A DNA stretch of 64,000 nt from Sipunculus nudus (taxonomy: Eukaryota > Annelida > Sipuncula > Golfingiida > Sipunculidae), in assembly GCA_026874595.1 (NCBI GenBank), contig CM049306.1, positions 12,233,019-12,297,018 on the forward strand. Reading direction: 5' to 3'. Made by a program: the position numbers and the translations under genes. How positions within the stretch are numbered: the stretch's first letter is position 1; every line of letters starts with the position of its first letter. Shown here piece after piece: positions 31,647 through 43,437 of this stretch. The notes under the pieces were generated by a model. The model worked only from the letters and a program-made list of their open reading frames with translations, was not told the origin of the DNA and searched no databases.

Positions 31647-32998
31647 ATGTTTCTTGTACGATTAATTATCTCAGATAAACAACTCACTTATTATTATAGC
31701 TTCTTTCAATATTTCAACTGCACATTTTGTATTAACTATTACACAGTTTTTCTTAACAATTTAATGTGTTCAAGTTTGGTGAACATGACGTATAGAAGCA
31801 TCCCAGTTATTTTCATCTTTATATATTTACTTGTTTTTATCGGACAACGTATGGAACTGTCACTTAATGAATTTATGTTGAGGAATTTTGGAGGCTTGGT
31901 CAAAAATGATTTGCTAAATCTCATCACTTTAGAGACGGATCCAGATGGTGTAAATATTAAAAATATAGACCGCTCATCTTACTATACTCATGACCAATTA
32001 AATGATATTCTATATACAAAGTCAGAATTTTCATTTTCGGTTCTATCATTAAATTGCCAAAGTCTTAATTCTAAGTTCGTTAAGCTTCATATTCTTGTCG
32101 AATCATGGAAACAATATGGCTATGAATTTGATGCAATATGCCTTCAAGAAACTTGGCTAGACGATAGTTCTGATATATCTTTGTTGCAACTAGAAAACTA
32201 CAACTCTATATCACAAGGAAAAACGTCTTCGCAACATGGCGGTCTTATGATTTATCTGCATCATAAACATTCGTTTAATATTTGGAAATGTTTAAATGAA
32301 TCTGAACTTTGGGAAGGGTTGTTAATTAACGTTGAAAATAAAAGCAATAGCGAGAAACATATCTTGTTGGCAAACATCTGTCGCCCTCCGAAAGAAAACA
32401 ACAGCAATACAACCGTGCGTGCCTTTATAGATGAAATTGATCCGTTACTTCAGGAACTTAATCGTAGCAAGTCTAATATTATTTTAACTGGCGATTTCAA
32501 TATCAATCTTTTGAAAATTAGGAGAGTTATGGTCAGTTTCTGGAAACTTTTCTCGCACACAATTTAATGCCTACTGTCACATTTCCCATCCGTTTTAGCA
32601 CTTTCGGTGCTACTCTGATTGACAACACATATGCCAGCATATCTTATAAGTCTTTGTGCTCTGCTGGCATTCTTATCAGCCAGATATCTGACGATTTGCC
32701 TTATTTTCTTACGATTGAATTAAATACCCGGCATGAACAGTCAGTGGAATTCCATAAGTATCGTAGAATCAATGAATCTTCAATAATGTTCTTATGTAAT
32801 GAGTTAAGTGCCACTACCAAAAGATCAAATTGTAAATACAAACAAAAAAGATCTAAATGGATCACATTTGGCATTATGAGATCTATCAATTTCAGGGATA
32901 AGTTGTACAAGTCACTTAAAATAACAAAACCATGTACTTATGAATTTGCCACAAAAGAAAATAACCTTGAGCATACAATGTTATACTCAAGAGATTAA
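31647..32998 (+). pseudogene. LINE ORF2 endonuclease domain
   Basis: This AP-like endonuclease nicks target DNA to prime reverse transcription. Visible motifs are SVLSLNCQSLNSK, then DAICLQETWLDDS (catalytic Glu in QETW), and ILTGDFNINLL (the GDFN motif). A frameshift near 32515 moves the frame to 32567-32998, where the conserved end region should carry SDH; here SDDLPYF is seen at the equivalent place, consistent with loss of the catalytic His. The start is unclear: the open frame begins at 31647, but MELSLNEF at 31851 is a more natural N-terminus. Confidence 0.82.
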
Positions 32999-33207
32999 TA
33001 CGTAATGCTAAAACCATGTATTATAAATCCCAATTTGATAAATGCAAAAATAATATGAGACAAACTTGGCAAACAATGAATGATATCATGCACATATCGA
33101 ATTGTAAAAAAATTCCAGACTAATTTGATATTAATCAAGAGCGTGTGACCAATAAATACTCAATTACAAATCATTTTTAAAAGTATTTTGGTGAAATAGG
33201 TTGTAAG

Positions 33208-34610
33208 ATGGCAGATAGTATACCTAAAACAGGAAACGTACATTTTACAGATTATCTTGAACAACGTGGAACAACGGCTTTTGTGTTAAAGGCTGTTACA
33301 AACAAGACGATTAAAGATACAATACAGAGTCTTCCCACAAAATCAAGTTGTGAATATGACGGGTTGTCCACCAAGTTGTTGAAAAGACTTGAACCTGTCA
33401 TAAATGAACCATTAAAAATTATCACTAATCAGTCCTTACGCACTGGCATTGTCCCTGACAATTTGAAAATTGCAAAAATTACCCCTCTACATAAGAAAAA
33501 AGATACACATTTACCAGAAAATTATCGTCCGATTTCAATCCTACCTTCAATGTCAAAAGTACTTGAGAAAATCGTCTATGATCAGTTATACAATTTTTTT
33601 GTTGAACATCACATGCTGTATTCTTGTCAATACGGCTTTCGAAAAAATCATTCTACAGAATATGCTGTACTTGAGGTCACAGATATTATTACTAGCAGCA
33701 TAGATCAGGGTTTTCCCCTCTCGCCTATCTGTCAAACGCTTTTGACACACTAGATCATAATATTTTAATTCAGAAACTTAAATATTATGGCTTATGTGAT
33801 ACTTCGTTGGCATGGTTTGAAAGTTATCTGAGTAATCATCAGTAAACATCATGTTGAAATTGGCTCAATAAAATCAAACACACGCTCTCTATCAACAGGT
33901 GTACCACAAGGATCAGTCTTAGGTCCCCTATTATTTATTATATACATAAATGATATCTACAAGTCATCTTCTTTCTTTCGATTCATTATGTATGCTGATG
34001 ATACAACTCTTGTGAGCCCCACCACAAGTTTTAATTCGCAAGAAGACACGCATAAAATTAATCAGGAATTAGATAACATATATCAGTGGTTATGTGTAAA
34101 TAAACTATCTTTGAATATCAGTAAAACTAAGTATATTATTTTTCACAGCAAAAGAAAAAAGGTTTATGAAAATGTAACAAAATTAGAATTAAACGCTTTG
34201 CAATTAGAAAGAGTGCACGAATTCAATTTCCTTGGTATCACCCTCGAACATTTGAACATTTAAATTGGGATCAACATTTAAACAAGATAGCCTTAAAAAT
34301 TACTAATTGTATTGGCGTTCTTACTAAGCTTAAACATTACTTACCCGTATATATACTCAAGACTTTATACAATAGTTTAATTTTACAGCACCTGAATAAC
34401 GGTATATAAGCATGGGGGTTTAAAAGCAAAAATATTTTTAAGCTGCAAAAAAGGGCAGTGCGTACGGTGACAAGCAGTAAATATAATGCTCATTCAGAAC
34501 AACTTTTTAAGGCACTCGAAACTTTGCGTGTAGAAGATATTTTTACTCTAAATGTCTTAAAGTTTTATTTTAAATTTATAAATTCACAGTTACCTTTTTT
34601 TCTACAATTT
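33208..34610 (+). pseudogene. LINE ORF2 reverse transcriptase
   Basis: Motifs in order are ITPLHKKKDTHLPENYRPIS, QYGFRKNHST, GVPQGSVLGPLLF (near 33899) and MYADDTTL (33988), the catalytic YADD. They are followed by a thumb-like FNFLGITL. The frame is broken near 33715-33760, 33843 and 34255, and a stop falls in the C-terminal part near 34410. The C-terminal region to about 34926 still shows a KLQKRAVRTV pattern typical of CR1/L2/Jockey-group elements. Confidence 0.88.
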
Positions 34611-35313
34611 TGAATTAATGCCAAGAAATGAAGTGGGCTCATATAATATTCGAAGGAGATATATTTTAAGCAACGCCAAAACAAGGACAAAATTTGCCGA
34701 AAATTGTCTCAGGCACACAACTCCTAAAATCGTGAACGATACCAATGCAATCATTGTTGAAAAGGTATACACTCATAGCCTCCAAGGTTTCTCATCGTAT
34801 ATAAAACAACATTATATAAAAATTATCAAACTGGATGTCACATACCTAACTGTTACGTGTGCAGTCGCACTTTATTATATAATTTTCATATTTAGCATTA
34901 TAATTTTTTATCACAGAATTTATTAATTGCTATAGATTTCTCAGTCTTCTAGTCGAAACTCGATGTGAAAGTATCACATTATGATAATATTTTATCGTTT
35001 TATATAATATGTATTCTCTTTTTCTTAGTTTATGGTTAATTTTCACAGAGCTGATGAATGTAAACATATCATTAGTTATAATCAGCAGATGAGATCCATG
35101 TTGCATTGTATTTTTATTTATAAGTGCATTCATATAAACTATTTTACACTGAAGTACGAACAGATTTTCCGCCATGATATGGGTGGCCACTGCGCCAGCG
35201 GAAGTGATCCTTCCTTAGTTGTGGTCTCCTGACGAACAAGTTTTTGCACAGTAAATAATGTTTGAATATTACATATGTATATCACACATTTGCGTTATAT
35301 AAATTTATTTCTC

Positions 35314-35860
35314 GTCAAGTTAACAGTTCTGAGTTCTGTTTCTGCTGCGGAAAATTCCTCTCTTGACTCTCATGAGGAGTTTGATGATAAACAGGATGTA
35401 GATTCCTTAAATAACTCTGAAAAAGAGTTTATGACTGACACTGTCAATGTCAGTTCTTTGTTTGATGAGGCTGAGGTAGTAGATTCCTCTCCTGACTCTG
35501 AAATGGAGTTATTTGAGCCATTCACACATGATGGTTTTGTTTCACTTTCAAGTGATTTTTCAGATTCTACCACTATTAGAATTTTGAGGAACACCGGTTC
35601 AGGCCAGACTCTCATGTCATCAAACACTTTGCCATTTCTAATAGCTCCTTTACTGGTGCACATGCACTTGTCAATGGTGTGTTTTCAGACAAGCACACTT
35701 CAGTTCCGCTTCACAGTATACATTTAAAGTCAGATTTGATTTCTGGGAATATTACTGTGGGCATAAGAACTACCCTTTAAGGGAATTCAGTTGCTACTAG
35801 GCAATGATGTTGCAGGTGATAAAGTACAGCCTGTACTAATAGTGACAGAAAAGCCGTCAC
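35314..35860 (+). pseudogene. Element 2 aspartic protease, active-site Asp changed
   Basis: After the LINE the element 2 reading frame resumes with an acidic, Ser-rich spacer (SLDSHEEFDDKQ and similar) and then the protease. The active site reads ILRNTGSGQTLMSS, with AAC at 35590-35592 coding Asn where an Asp (DTG) is expected; one G-to-A change explains it. The frame shifts at about 35635 and near 35780. The partner motif LLGNDVAGD (about 35794) is retained. Loss of this Asp would abolish protease activity. Confidence 0.8.
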
Positions 35861-35979
35861 TTGATCAGGACACTTATCCGGAAAGTCAGGAAATTCCTGG
35901 TTTGTATCCTTCATGTGCTGTAACTAGATCTATGGCCAAGAAAAACACATATGAGGATAATAGTCCAGATAACAACACT

Positions 35980-37330
35980 CTGGGAGTCACTAGTGACTCG
36001 TCTAACTACTCGCCCATACAGGATGCAGTATTCTCAAGGTCAGAACTTATCGCGGAACAGCATAAGGACCCTGAAATTTCATGTTTGTTTCCCAGGGCAG
36101 TTTCTAAAGATGAACTGTCACAGAACCCAGTTTGTTTCTATGTCAATAATGGAGTGCTTATGCGTAAATGGCGACCACCTGATGTATGCGCTGATGATGA
36201 GTGCGCCATCAAACATCAAATAGTAAGGCCCAAAAGCTATCGCAATGAAATGCTATGCATGGCACATGAGGCTCCTTTATCTGGCCATTTAGGTGTAAAC
36301 AAAACTTATCAGAAAGTTAGTACACACTTCTATTGGTCTAGCCTCAGGAAAGATGTTGTGCAATATTGTAAATCATGCAATACATGCCAGATGGTAGGCA
36401 AGCCCAATCAGAATCCTCTTCAGGCCCCACTTAGCCCTATTCCTGCTTTCGAGGAATCATTCAGTAGGATTATTGTTGACTGTGTTGGACCACTGCCCAA
36501 AACGAAATCTGGACATGAATACTTGCTAGCTGACAATTATGTGCGCATCTACTAGGTTCCCTGAGGCAATACCATTGCGCAGGATTAATGCCAAAAGTGT
36601 TGTCAAAGCTCTGACCAAGTTTTTTACAACTTTTGGATTACCAAAATCCGTCCAGTCTGACCAAGGGTCTAATTTTATGTCTGGCTTATTCCAACAAGTT
36701 ATGCTTAAGCTAGGTATAAAACAGTACAGCTCTTCGCCATACCATCCTGGGGTACTGGGCGCCCTCGAGCGTTTTCACCAGACATTAAAAAACATGATCA
36801 GGACTTACTGCTATGACACACGAAAAGACTTGGATGAAGGAATCCACCTATTGCTGTTTGCTGTCAGAGAATCCTTTCAAGAGTCTTTGGGTTTCAGTCC
36901 CTTTGAAATAGTTTTCGGACATGGACCGCGAACTGAACTTCCATTGAAACTGCTTGAAGAAAAACTCTTGTGTGAAAAATCTGATTCTCTTAGTTTACTG
37001 CAGTATGTCTCGGACTTTCGCACTTAACTACACAATGCTTGTGAAATTGCAAAGTAAAATCTAAAATCTGCACAAAGTAAAATGAAAAAGTATGACAAAC
37101 ACACTGTAAGTAGGACGTTTGAGCCTGGTGAAAAGGTCCTTGCCTTACTTCCCATCCCTGGCAGACCTCGTCAAGCTAGGTATTTTGGTCCTTACCAAAG
37201 AAAGTCAGTGATTTAAATTACATACTGTTGACACCAGATGAGCGTAAGAAGAAACAACAGTGCCATGTTAAGATTTTGAAACCATATTATGACAGAAATA
37301 GCACATCAGAAATTGTACATAATGTTACTG
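35980..37330 (+). pseudogene. Element 2 integrase (placed before RT)
   Basis: The HHCC zinc finger is seen around AHEAPLSGHLGVNK and CKSCNTCQ. The catalytic core has Asp in IIVDCVGPLPKT, Asp in QSDQGSNFMS and Glu in LERFHQTLKN. A one-base frameshift near 36530-36540 splits the core between EYLL and ASTRFPEA. The C-terminal region continues with FEPGEKVLALLPIPG and ARYFGPY, a GPY/F-type module, then VKILKPYYDRN. Stops occur at about 37025 and 37339. The sequence runs on without an LTR or element boundary into the start of RT (DLKNLLRNYEHLFGDIP), showing that IN and RT belong to one element. Confidence 0.9.
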
Positions 37331-37429
37331 CTGTAAATTGAGTAAACACTGACCCTGACCCAGTTAAAGTAGATAATGATTGTAATTGTGATGTAGACAT
37401 TCAGTGTGGTACAGTATCATTAAAAAACT

Positions 37430-38180
37430 CAGACGCGCTTAACAACCTGGATGCCAAACTGTCACACCTTACCGCACAACAACAACAAGACCTCAAGAAC
37501 CTGCTGCGGAATTATGAACATTTGTTTGGTGACATTCCGACGCGAACTAACATGTTGTACCATGACGTCGATGTTGGCAAGGCAAGCACAGTCAAGCAGC
37601 ATCCATATAGACTGAATCCAGAAAAGCAAAAGTATCTACAAGATGAGATTCAATATTTGCTGGACAATGGTATGTCTCCAAGTTTGACTTGCTAAAAGGA
37701 TTTTGGCAAGTTCCACTGACAGAACGAGCGAAAGAAGTGTCCGCATTTCTGACGCCGCAAGGACTGTACCAGTATAAAGTTATGCCGTTTGGCATGAAGA
37801 AGTCGCCAGCCACGTTCCAACGCCTCATCCATATGGTTGTCAAGGACATTCAGGGCTGCGACGCATATATTGATGACCTTATCATGTACAGCGACACCAG
37901 GAAAGACATCTGCAAATTCTTCGCGACCTCTTAGAAAGACTCAGTGAAGCACGTCTGACCGTCAACTTAATAAAATCTGAGTTTTGTCATGCACAAGTAA
38001 CATTTTTAGGTCATATTGTAGGGCAGGTTCAAGTAAAACCTGTTGATGCTAAAAAGTGCTATTTCTGTATTTCCTAGACAAGAAAACAAAAATCAAATAA
38101 TGCGTTTTCTTGGTATGGTTGGATACTATAGGAAGTTTTGTTCAAATATTTCTGCTGTAGCTGAACCTTTGACTAATTTG
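37430..38180 (+). pseudogene. Element 2 reverse transcriptase, partly deleted
   Basis: The N-terminal part has HPYRLNPEKQKYLQDEIQYL. After GMSPS at about 37683 the frame jumps to KFDLLKGFWQVPL, so roughly 55-60 residues covering the first palm motifs are missing. Later motifs are VMPFGMKKSPATF and AYIDDLIMYSD, with YIDD as the active site. A frameshift near 37905 leads into VNLIKSEFCHAQVTFLGHIV and FLGMVGYYRKFC. The polymerase could not work as written. Confidence 0.9.
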
Positions 38181-38660
38181 TTAAAGAAGAAACAAAAGTT
38201 TGTATGGAATGTTCAGTGTGAAAATGCATTTCAGAATTTGAAAGCAATTCACCAGTTTTGGTAGCTCCAGACTTTTCTTTACCTTTTAAGTTAGCTGTAG
38301 ATGCTAATGATACTGCTGCTAGTGCTGTGTTGTTACAAGACGGCAATGATGGCATAGGTCATCCAATTTGTTTTTTTTTTCTCAAAAGTTTAATGCAAAC
38401 CAGAAAAAACTACTCCACTATTGAAAAAGAATGTTTGGCTTTGATTTTGGCATTGCAACATTTTGAAGTTTGTTATTTCATCAGTCAAGCTTATCATTGT
38501 CTTCAGTGATCACAATCCCCTCACGTTCATGAACAAGCTGAAGTGTAAAAATCAAAGACTATTGAGATGGAGTTTGTTCATACAAGATTACAACCTTGAA
38601 ATCAAACAAATTAAAGGGAAAGACAATGTACTTGCTGATTGCTTATCGAGTTGTTTTTGA
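38180..38660 (+). pseudogene. Element 2 RNase H domain
   Basis: RNase H removes the RNA strand during reverse transcription. Visible motifs are FKLAVDANDTAASAVLLQ (first Asp), STIEKECLALILAL (Glu), FSDHNPLTFM (Asp) and the end motif NVLADCLSS. One frameshift lies near 38262 and one near 38495. The stop at 38660 ends Pol; about 140 bp of AT-rich sequence follow before the LTR, so there is no envelope-like ORF. Confidence 0.88.
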
Positions 38661-38784
38661 AATGTTGTAAAGGTGATGTTTATGTAATGTTGTAAATAAG
38701 ATAATTTTGAGATGTAGTATAATTTATAATTATAATTGTGATTGCAAAAAGAAAGTTTTGAGAAAACGTTCCTTTTTTTCTTAC

Positions 38785-38799
38785 AGGAGGGGGGGGGGG
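38785..38799 (+). other. Element 2 polypurine tract
   Basis: AGGAGG followed by a G run directly precedes the TGTTACAGG start of the 3' LTR. Confidence 0.85.
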
Positions 38800-39598
38800 T
38801 GTTACAGGTGCTCTTTTCATTGTGTGACACGGGCGTAACTCGTGTTGTAGTTGCACTCTCGGTTTAATCCGTGCTGGTTGAACTCTCGTTGTCATGCTAG
38901 CTTGGGGCTTTCTCGCCTGGCCGAGCCGGGTCGGGCTCACGTGTGTGACCCTGGTATGTAGAGACACAGCGATGTTTTCTAGATGATTCCTGTAACGCGT
39001 GTTTACTGTGTATTATATTAGATCCTTTAGACTGTTCGAGAAGTGGAAAATTCTCGGCTTGGGGAAAGGAGTTATAAATAGGGGGCGGTGTTTTAAAGCA
39101 GAGAGAGGTGAGAGAATAGACACAGACGTGTGGGATCTATCCGATTATCCAGTAATTTCAGGGATTCTACTGTTACTGACACTTTACAATTTAGTGCTGC
39201 CTGTTTCAAGTTTACTTTCTGGATTGTTACAAGAACTTTACTTTGGACTGTTATTCTCCGAGAAGATTTGTGTGGACTTTTCATCCGGCATATACATTTA
39301 AAAGGATTTATCGTCGTGACAGTGGTGGTATCCAGGTGTTTTGTACTTTGTTTATTTTACTGTGTGATTGTATTGATTTTCTGTTATACTGTGTCATTGT
39401 ATTGATTTAGTGAATTGTAATGTTACGGTTGTTTTAAGAAAAATTATAGTTAATTGTTAACAAACAAACACCGACTTCTTTATTCATTCACCTAGACATT
39501 TCACCCTGCCTAGTGTTACAGAAACTGATTTTTTATCTCCTTGACAAAAATTATGTTCATTACGCATACGTGATCAGTTGATATTAGGTTCCGTAACA
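38800..39598 (+). repeat. Element 2 3' LTR
   Basis: 799 bp, collinear with the 5' LTR. The TATA box is conserved. The AATAAA of the 5' copy has become AAGAAAAATT here, so the polyadenylation signal is damaged in the copy that would need it. Confidence 0.93.
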
Positions 39599-41828
39599 AT
39601 ATACACTCAATAAAGAACATAACAATACTTTTTTTTTTATTCTATCGTTTATACCCCAAATTATCATGTGCACATAGTTAAATAATTGGTAAGAAAAGGT
39701 TTGCCCTTGCCGCATTGACACAGGGATTTTAACTGAATCAGTATATGAAAGCCCTTCAGATGGTAGAGCCAGTGATTTTCCGCGATCGCGGACGGAATCG
39801 CGGAACTGAGAGACCGAAACGGAATTCCCAATCCTGATAATATATAAGTTTCAATGTATTTTTTGCCAAAATATCTTGGCAATTCACTTTAAACATGTAT
39901 GCAGTGATATAATTGTCGATGCGCTGACAGAAAGCGTGGCTTACCCGTGTACTCAAGATCCCAGTGCCCCGAGTTAATTTTTGTGTATAAAGCGCTCGCG
40001 CAAGGGATGCTGGGATCTTGCCTAAATGCAATCCAGTAGCACGTAATATGCATTTTAAAACAAGGATGATTTTTTCATATGGTGCCGTATTTACCGCGTA
40101 AAATGTTCACGAGTCCAGTAAATGCGGACGCTATCAGCTGGCTTGCACACTGACATACACGGAGACTCGCACATGGCACTTCAATTACAAGTTGAAGACA
40201 ACTAGTAGCGCGTTATAATTATAAATATGAAGCGGCCTTTCCTCAGGTGACACGAAATTCAATGTTTGTCAAGCTTGTATTATTGGACTACGTCAAGAAA
40301 TGTATGTATTATAACGGGTCAACAAAGTTCAAGAAAGGGACCGTGTTTCCGCGGGATATAAATATGACGAATTTACTCACAATTTTAAAACAAAACCCCG
40401 GATTTAGTGCGTATACGCACTGAAGTAAATATAATACGCTGGAGTCTGAGGGCCAGTATTTCAGCTTGATTGAAAACTTTTGCATGTTATATCATGCACA
40501 ATGAAGGACAAAAAGGACAATTATTGGCGATGCCATTCCATGCCATAAATCGGGTCAGCTGTCAAAGGTATTTGCGCAAGGTGACTGACATAATCGGGAT
40601 ACCGATGTCCCGTATTATATTTGTTCATCTTTCAAATAAATACTGTTTTATATATATAACATTTTATATATTCTGGTACCTTATTAGGCGGTGACTTTAA
40701 TTAAAGAGTTCATTGATTACCATCCTTATTTTTCCTCTTCACCTGCAAAGGGAATCTCGAACTGCAGTCATTCAGACAATTCGTTCATACAACACAATAT
40801 AATATCGTCTGCAAATCGGTATCACTTGGATTAGTTATTATTTTTCAAAACCTCACACAACCATCGCTAAAAGATCGTTGTTTTTTTTTCTGAATTGTCC
40901 TGAATGTGCTGTGAAGTCAATTACGTGTACACAAGCCGCAGTGTTAAATTGGAAGATCGTAACGCACTTTGAAAATTGGCAGATGTTGGGGGGGGGGGGC
41001 TTATTAGGGTTTAAATATTTGGAAAAATTATTTACGTCGAATACGGTATTGCAAATGAAATATAGTAATAAATAAAATTATAGACTTTGGTTCCATTTAT
41101 GAGTTCCATCTATATACACATATATACATTCATATATATATATATATATATATATACATATGTGTATGTGTCTATGAATCACCCCCCCCCCCACACACAC
41201 ACACAAACTCTCGGAGATAAATTGACGCCACTGTAATCGATTGTCGATCAATTACGATTATGTATGCACTTACAAAATTGTCATATTATTCAGAAAAAAT
41301 TATTATAATCCTGTAAGAGATATACAAAAGACAGGACTCAATGTAGCAGACGGTTTTAAAACTGAACCTTGTGCAGCGAACAACCCCGCCGTTACCATGA
41401 ACGAAGTGGACCATTTAAATAGACTTTCATTAAAAAGAGGTTTAAAAAACCAAAACATGAAAGATAAGCTTTATATTTATTTAAAACAATAAATCACAAT
41501 GTCCTTGCTGTCCTGCCGGGTTAAAAAAGACGTGTACATCCAACGTGCATATTTTGAGTTCAAACGCACGTATGTTGTAAGTTATAGATCCGAAATGTTA
41601 TGACACCATTCCATTATTAAATTAAATTTAAATTCTGTCATATTATTTTTCGCAACATGACAGTAAAACCTGTCAGTGCTGTTTGTGTGGAAACGTTTTG
41701 CTATATATATCTGCCGGCTTCAATAATGAAGCTAATGTATATACGCAAAGATTTTGAATTAAACTAAAAGAAGCTCAAATGCACTATATTTTATGGCTAT
41801 AAATGAGAAATGTGATTGTCCAGCAGTA
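39599..41828. other. Non-coding stretch with microsatellites
   Basis: No gene is supported. A short patch at 39771-39815 (CAGTGATTTTCCGCGATCGCG) has an internal palindrome. TA repeats lie at 41131-41156 and a C-run/(AC)n at 41182-41206. The sequence at 41219-41232 reads on the minus strand as CAGTGGCGTCAATTTATC, a hAT-like terminus. Confidence 0.5.
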
Positions 41829-43381
41829 TATGTTTAAGACTTACCTCATCAAAATACAAATCATATGCAAAGTGTCACGACAACTATAAATTTCAATACT
41901 CATTTTAATTTTTAATAAAATATTTAAATTAAATTGGTTTTAATCAAATCTAGAAATATAAAAAGGAACCCCCCATGCCGTTTTAGTGGAATAGACCCAC
42001 CAAAATTATGATGGGCTTCTGCTCAAAAAGCCAATTAATACTAAAAATTTAAAAGTTATCATTTAATTGAATAAATCTTCAAATAGTGAAATTTAAAATA
42101 TAAAACAAAGACTACGGCCTGAATTGACAAAATTATTCGGTCAAATTTAGGACTGAATATGCTTGATTTTCCCAAAGCAGCAGTAAATTTTAAAAATTAT
42201 ATGCCTTTTGATGTTTATATTTTATATTTGAAATACGCTGACTGACAAAAAAATTTATTCCATTTGACTCATTAAATTGATGATTAGGACCAATTTTGCA
42301 TCTTTATATCCCAAATAACAGTAAGGTTTTAAAATCATATGCCCTTTTACATTTTAACTTATAAATTTAAAATTTGAAGATTAAAAATTTAAAATAGAGT
42401 TTCGAAAGTAATGGATTTGTAATGGATTCTGCAAATCAATATTAGGTAACGTGATAGCCTTGATTAAATTTAGCATTAAGTATTTCTCCCCATATCTATT
42501 TTATAGAGTGAACCCTTTACATTAACCCAATTAAAAAAAATAAGTACCGAGGTGTGTTTATAAAATTGCCGATATCAAGCCTTTAGACACTTTTCTAGAG
42601 GGGTAATGTTTTCCGATATTATCTCCATGAATCACTTTAACAGAAAATGCCATTAAACCTATTAATGACGGGGGGGGGGGGTGTGCAGCAAACTCGAAAT
42701 TTAGGGCCTGTTTGGGAATTGGCCCCAGAGCTGCAGTGCGCATTGAAATATTTTCGTACAAATCAATCCCGGTGGTCTTGTCGGCAGAATATTGATTTGC
42801 CGGTTAATCCTTGAGAGAAGAAAGGAGCTAGTGGCATACAATTCACATCAAAACCGTCATCAATTTTACCAGGTTCTCTGCACAACTTAAGTCATTTGCT
42901 TTATTTAGTCAAACCCTACAACCAGCATCAGGATATCAGATACCCGCGGGCCATTTCACCAGGCACCCGGCTTGCAATTACACACATGGTTTTGGCAATA
43001 AGTAATCATCAAACTCAAATTTAGAAATGGATATTCTACGTGCAATTTTGTGTGATTTTTAGGATTTCCTGATTCTAAGGAATTTAAGGAAATGATATGT
43101 ATTCTTCTATCCTTTATAAATCAACATAAACTTTATCATGCAGCCTTTCTCGTTTGACCGCTTCTTACAACAACCGTCAATAGCAGCAGATACTGTAATT
43201 AGGTTTTGATTTTTATTATGATATGTCGTAGAAGTGGGATGATCAGGTCAAATATATCAGAAATGGAATCAAGTACAGCATGGCTTTATATAATGGGAAA
43301 TTCCTTCCGGGGGCTCAGTAAATAGTGTCTGCTAGGGATCCAGCCCAATGAATGTTTTTTGGGTTTACCTGTAAATGTCAA

Positions 43382-43437
<56 letters not shown>

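Larger units (their letters stand above)
30466..35313 (+). mobile_element. Nested APE-type LINE (Jockey/CR1/L2-like)
   Basis: About 4.85 kb interrupts element 2 between its Gag spacer and protease. GTCAAG occurs at 30460-30465 and again at 35314-35319 and is a plausible short target duplication. The insert has an ORF1, an AP endonuclease and a reverse transcriptase, in the order of APE-type non-LTR elements. There is no LTR and no clear poly-A tail. ORF2 is broken by several frameshifts and stops. Boundaries are inferred from where element 2 similarity stops and restarts and could be off by some tens of bases. Confidence 0.8.
27916..39598 (+). mobile_element. Element 2: Gmr1-like Ty3/gypsy LTR retrotransposon with nested LINE
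   Basis: The element has LTRs of 800 bp (27916-28715) and 799 bp (38800-39598), starting TGTTACAGG and ending GTAACA, with 4-bp ATAT flanks on both sides. The domain order is Gag (SCAN-like, then zinc knuckle), protease, integrase, reverse transcriptase, RNase H, polypurine tract. The RT, RNase H and integrase sequences are of Ty3/gypsy type, but integrase lies before RT as in Ty1/copia. That arrangement defines the Gmr1-like group first described in deuterostomes. LTRs differ at roughly 7 percent of positions by eye, so this is not a fresh insertion. Coding regions carry frameshifts, stops and an RT deletion. A LINE of ~4.85 kb sits between Gag and protease. Confidence 0.9.

Noticed and set aside
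35980-37330. Integrase of element 2 as a remnant of a different inserted element
   Set aside because: The sequence continues from the integrase C-terminus into the RT N-terminus with no LTR, target duplication or break in similarity.
39771-39815. CAGTGATTTTCC as a hAT end
   Set aside because: No matching inverted end was seen nearby; the motif alone is too short.
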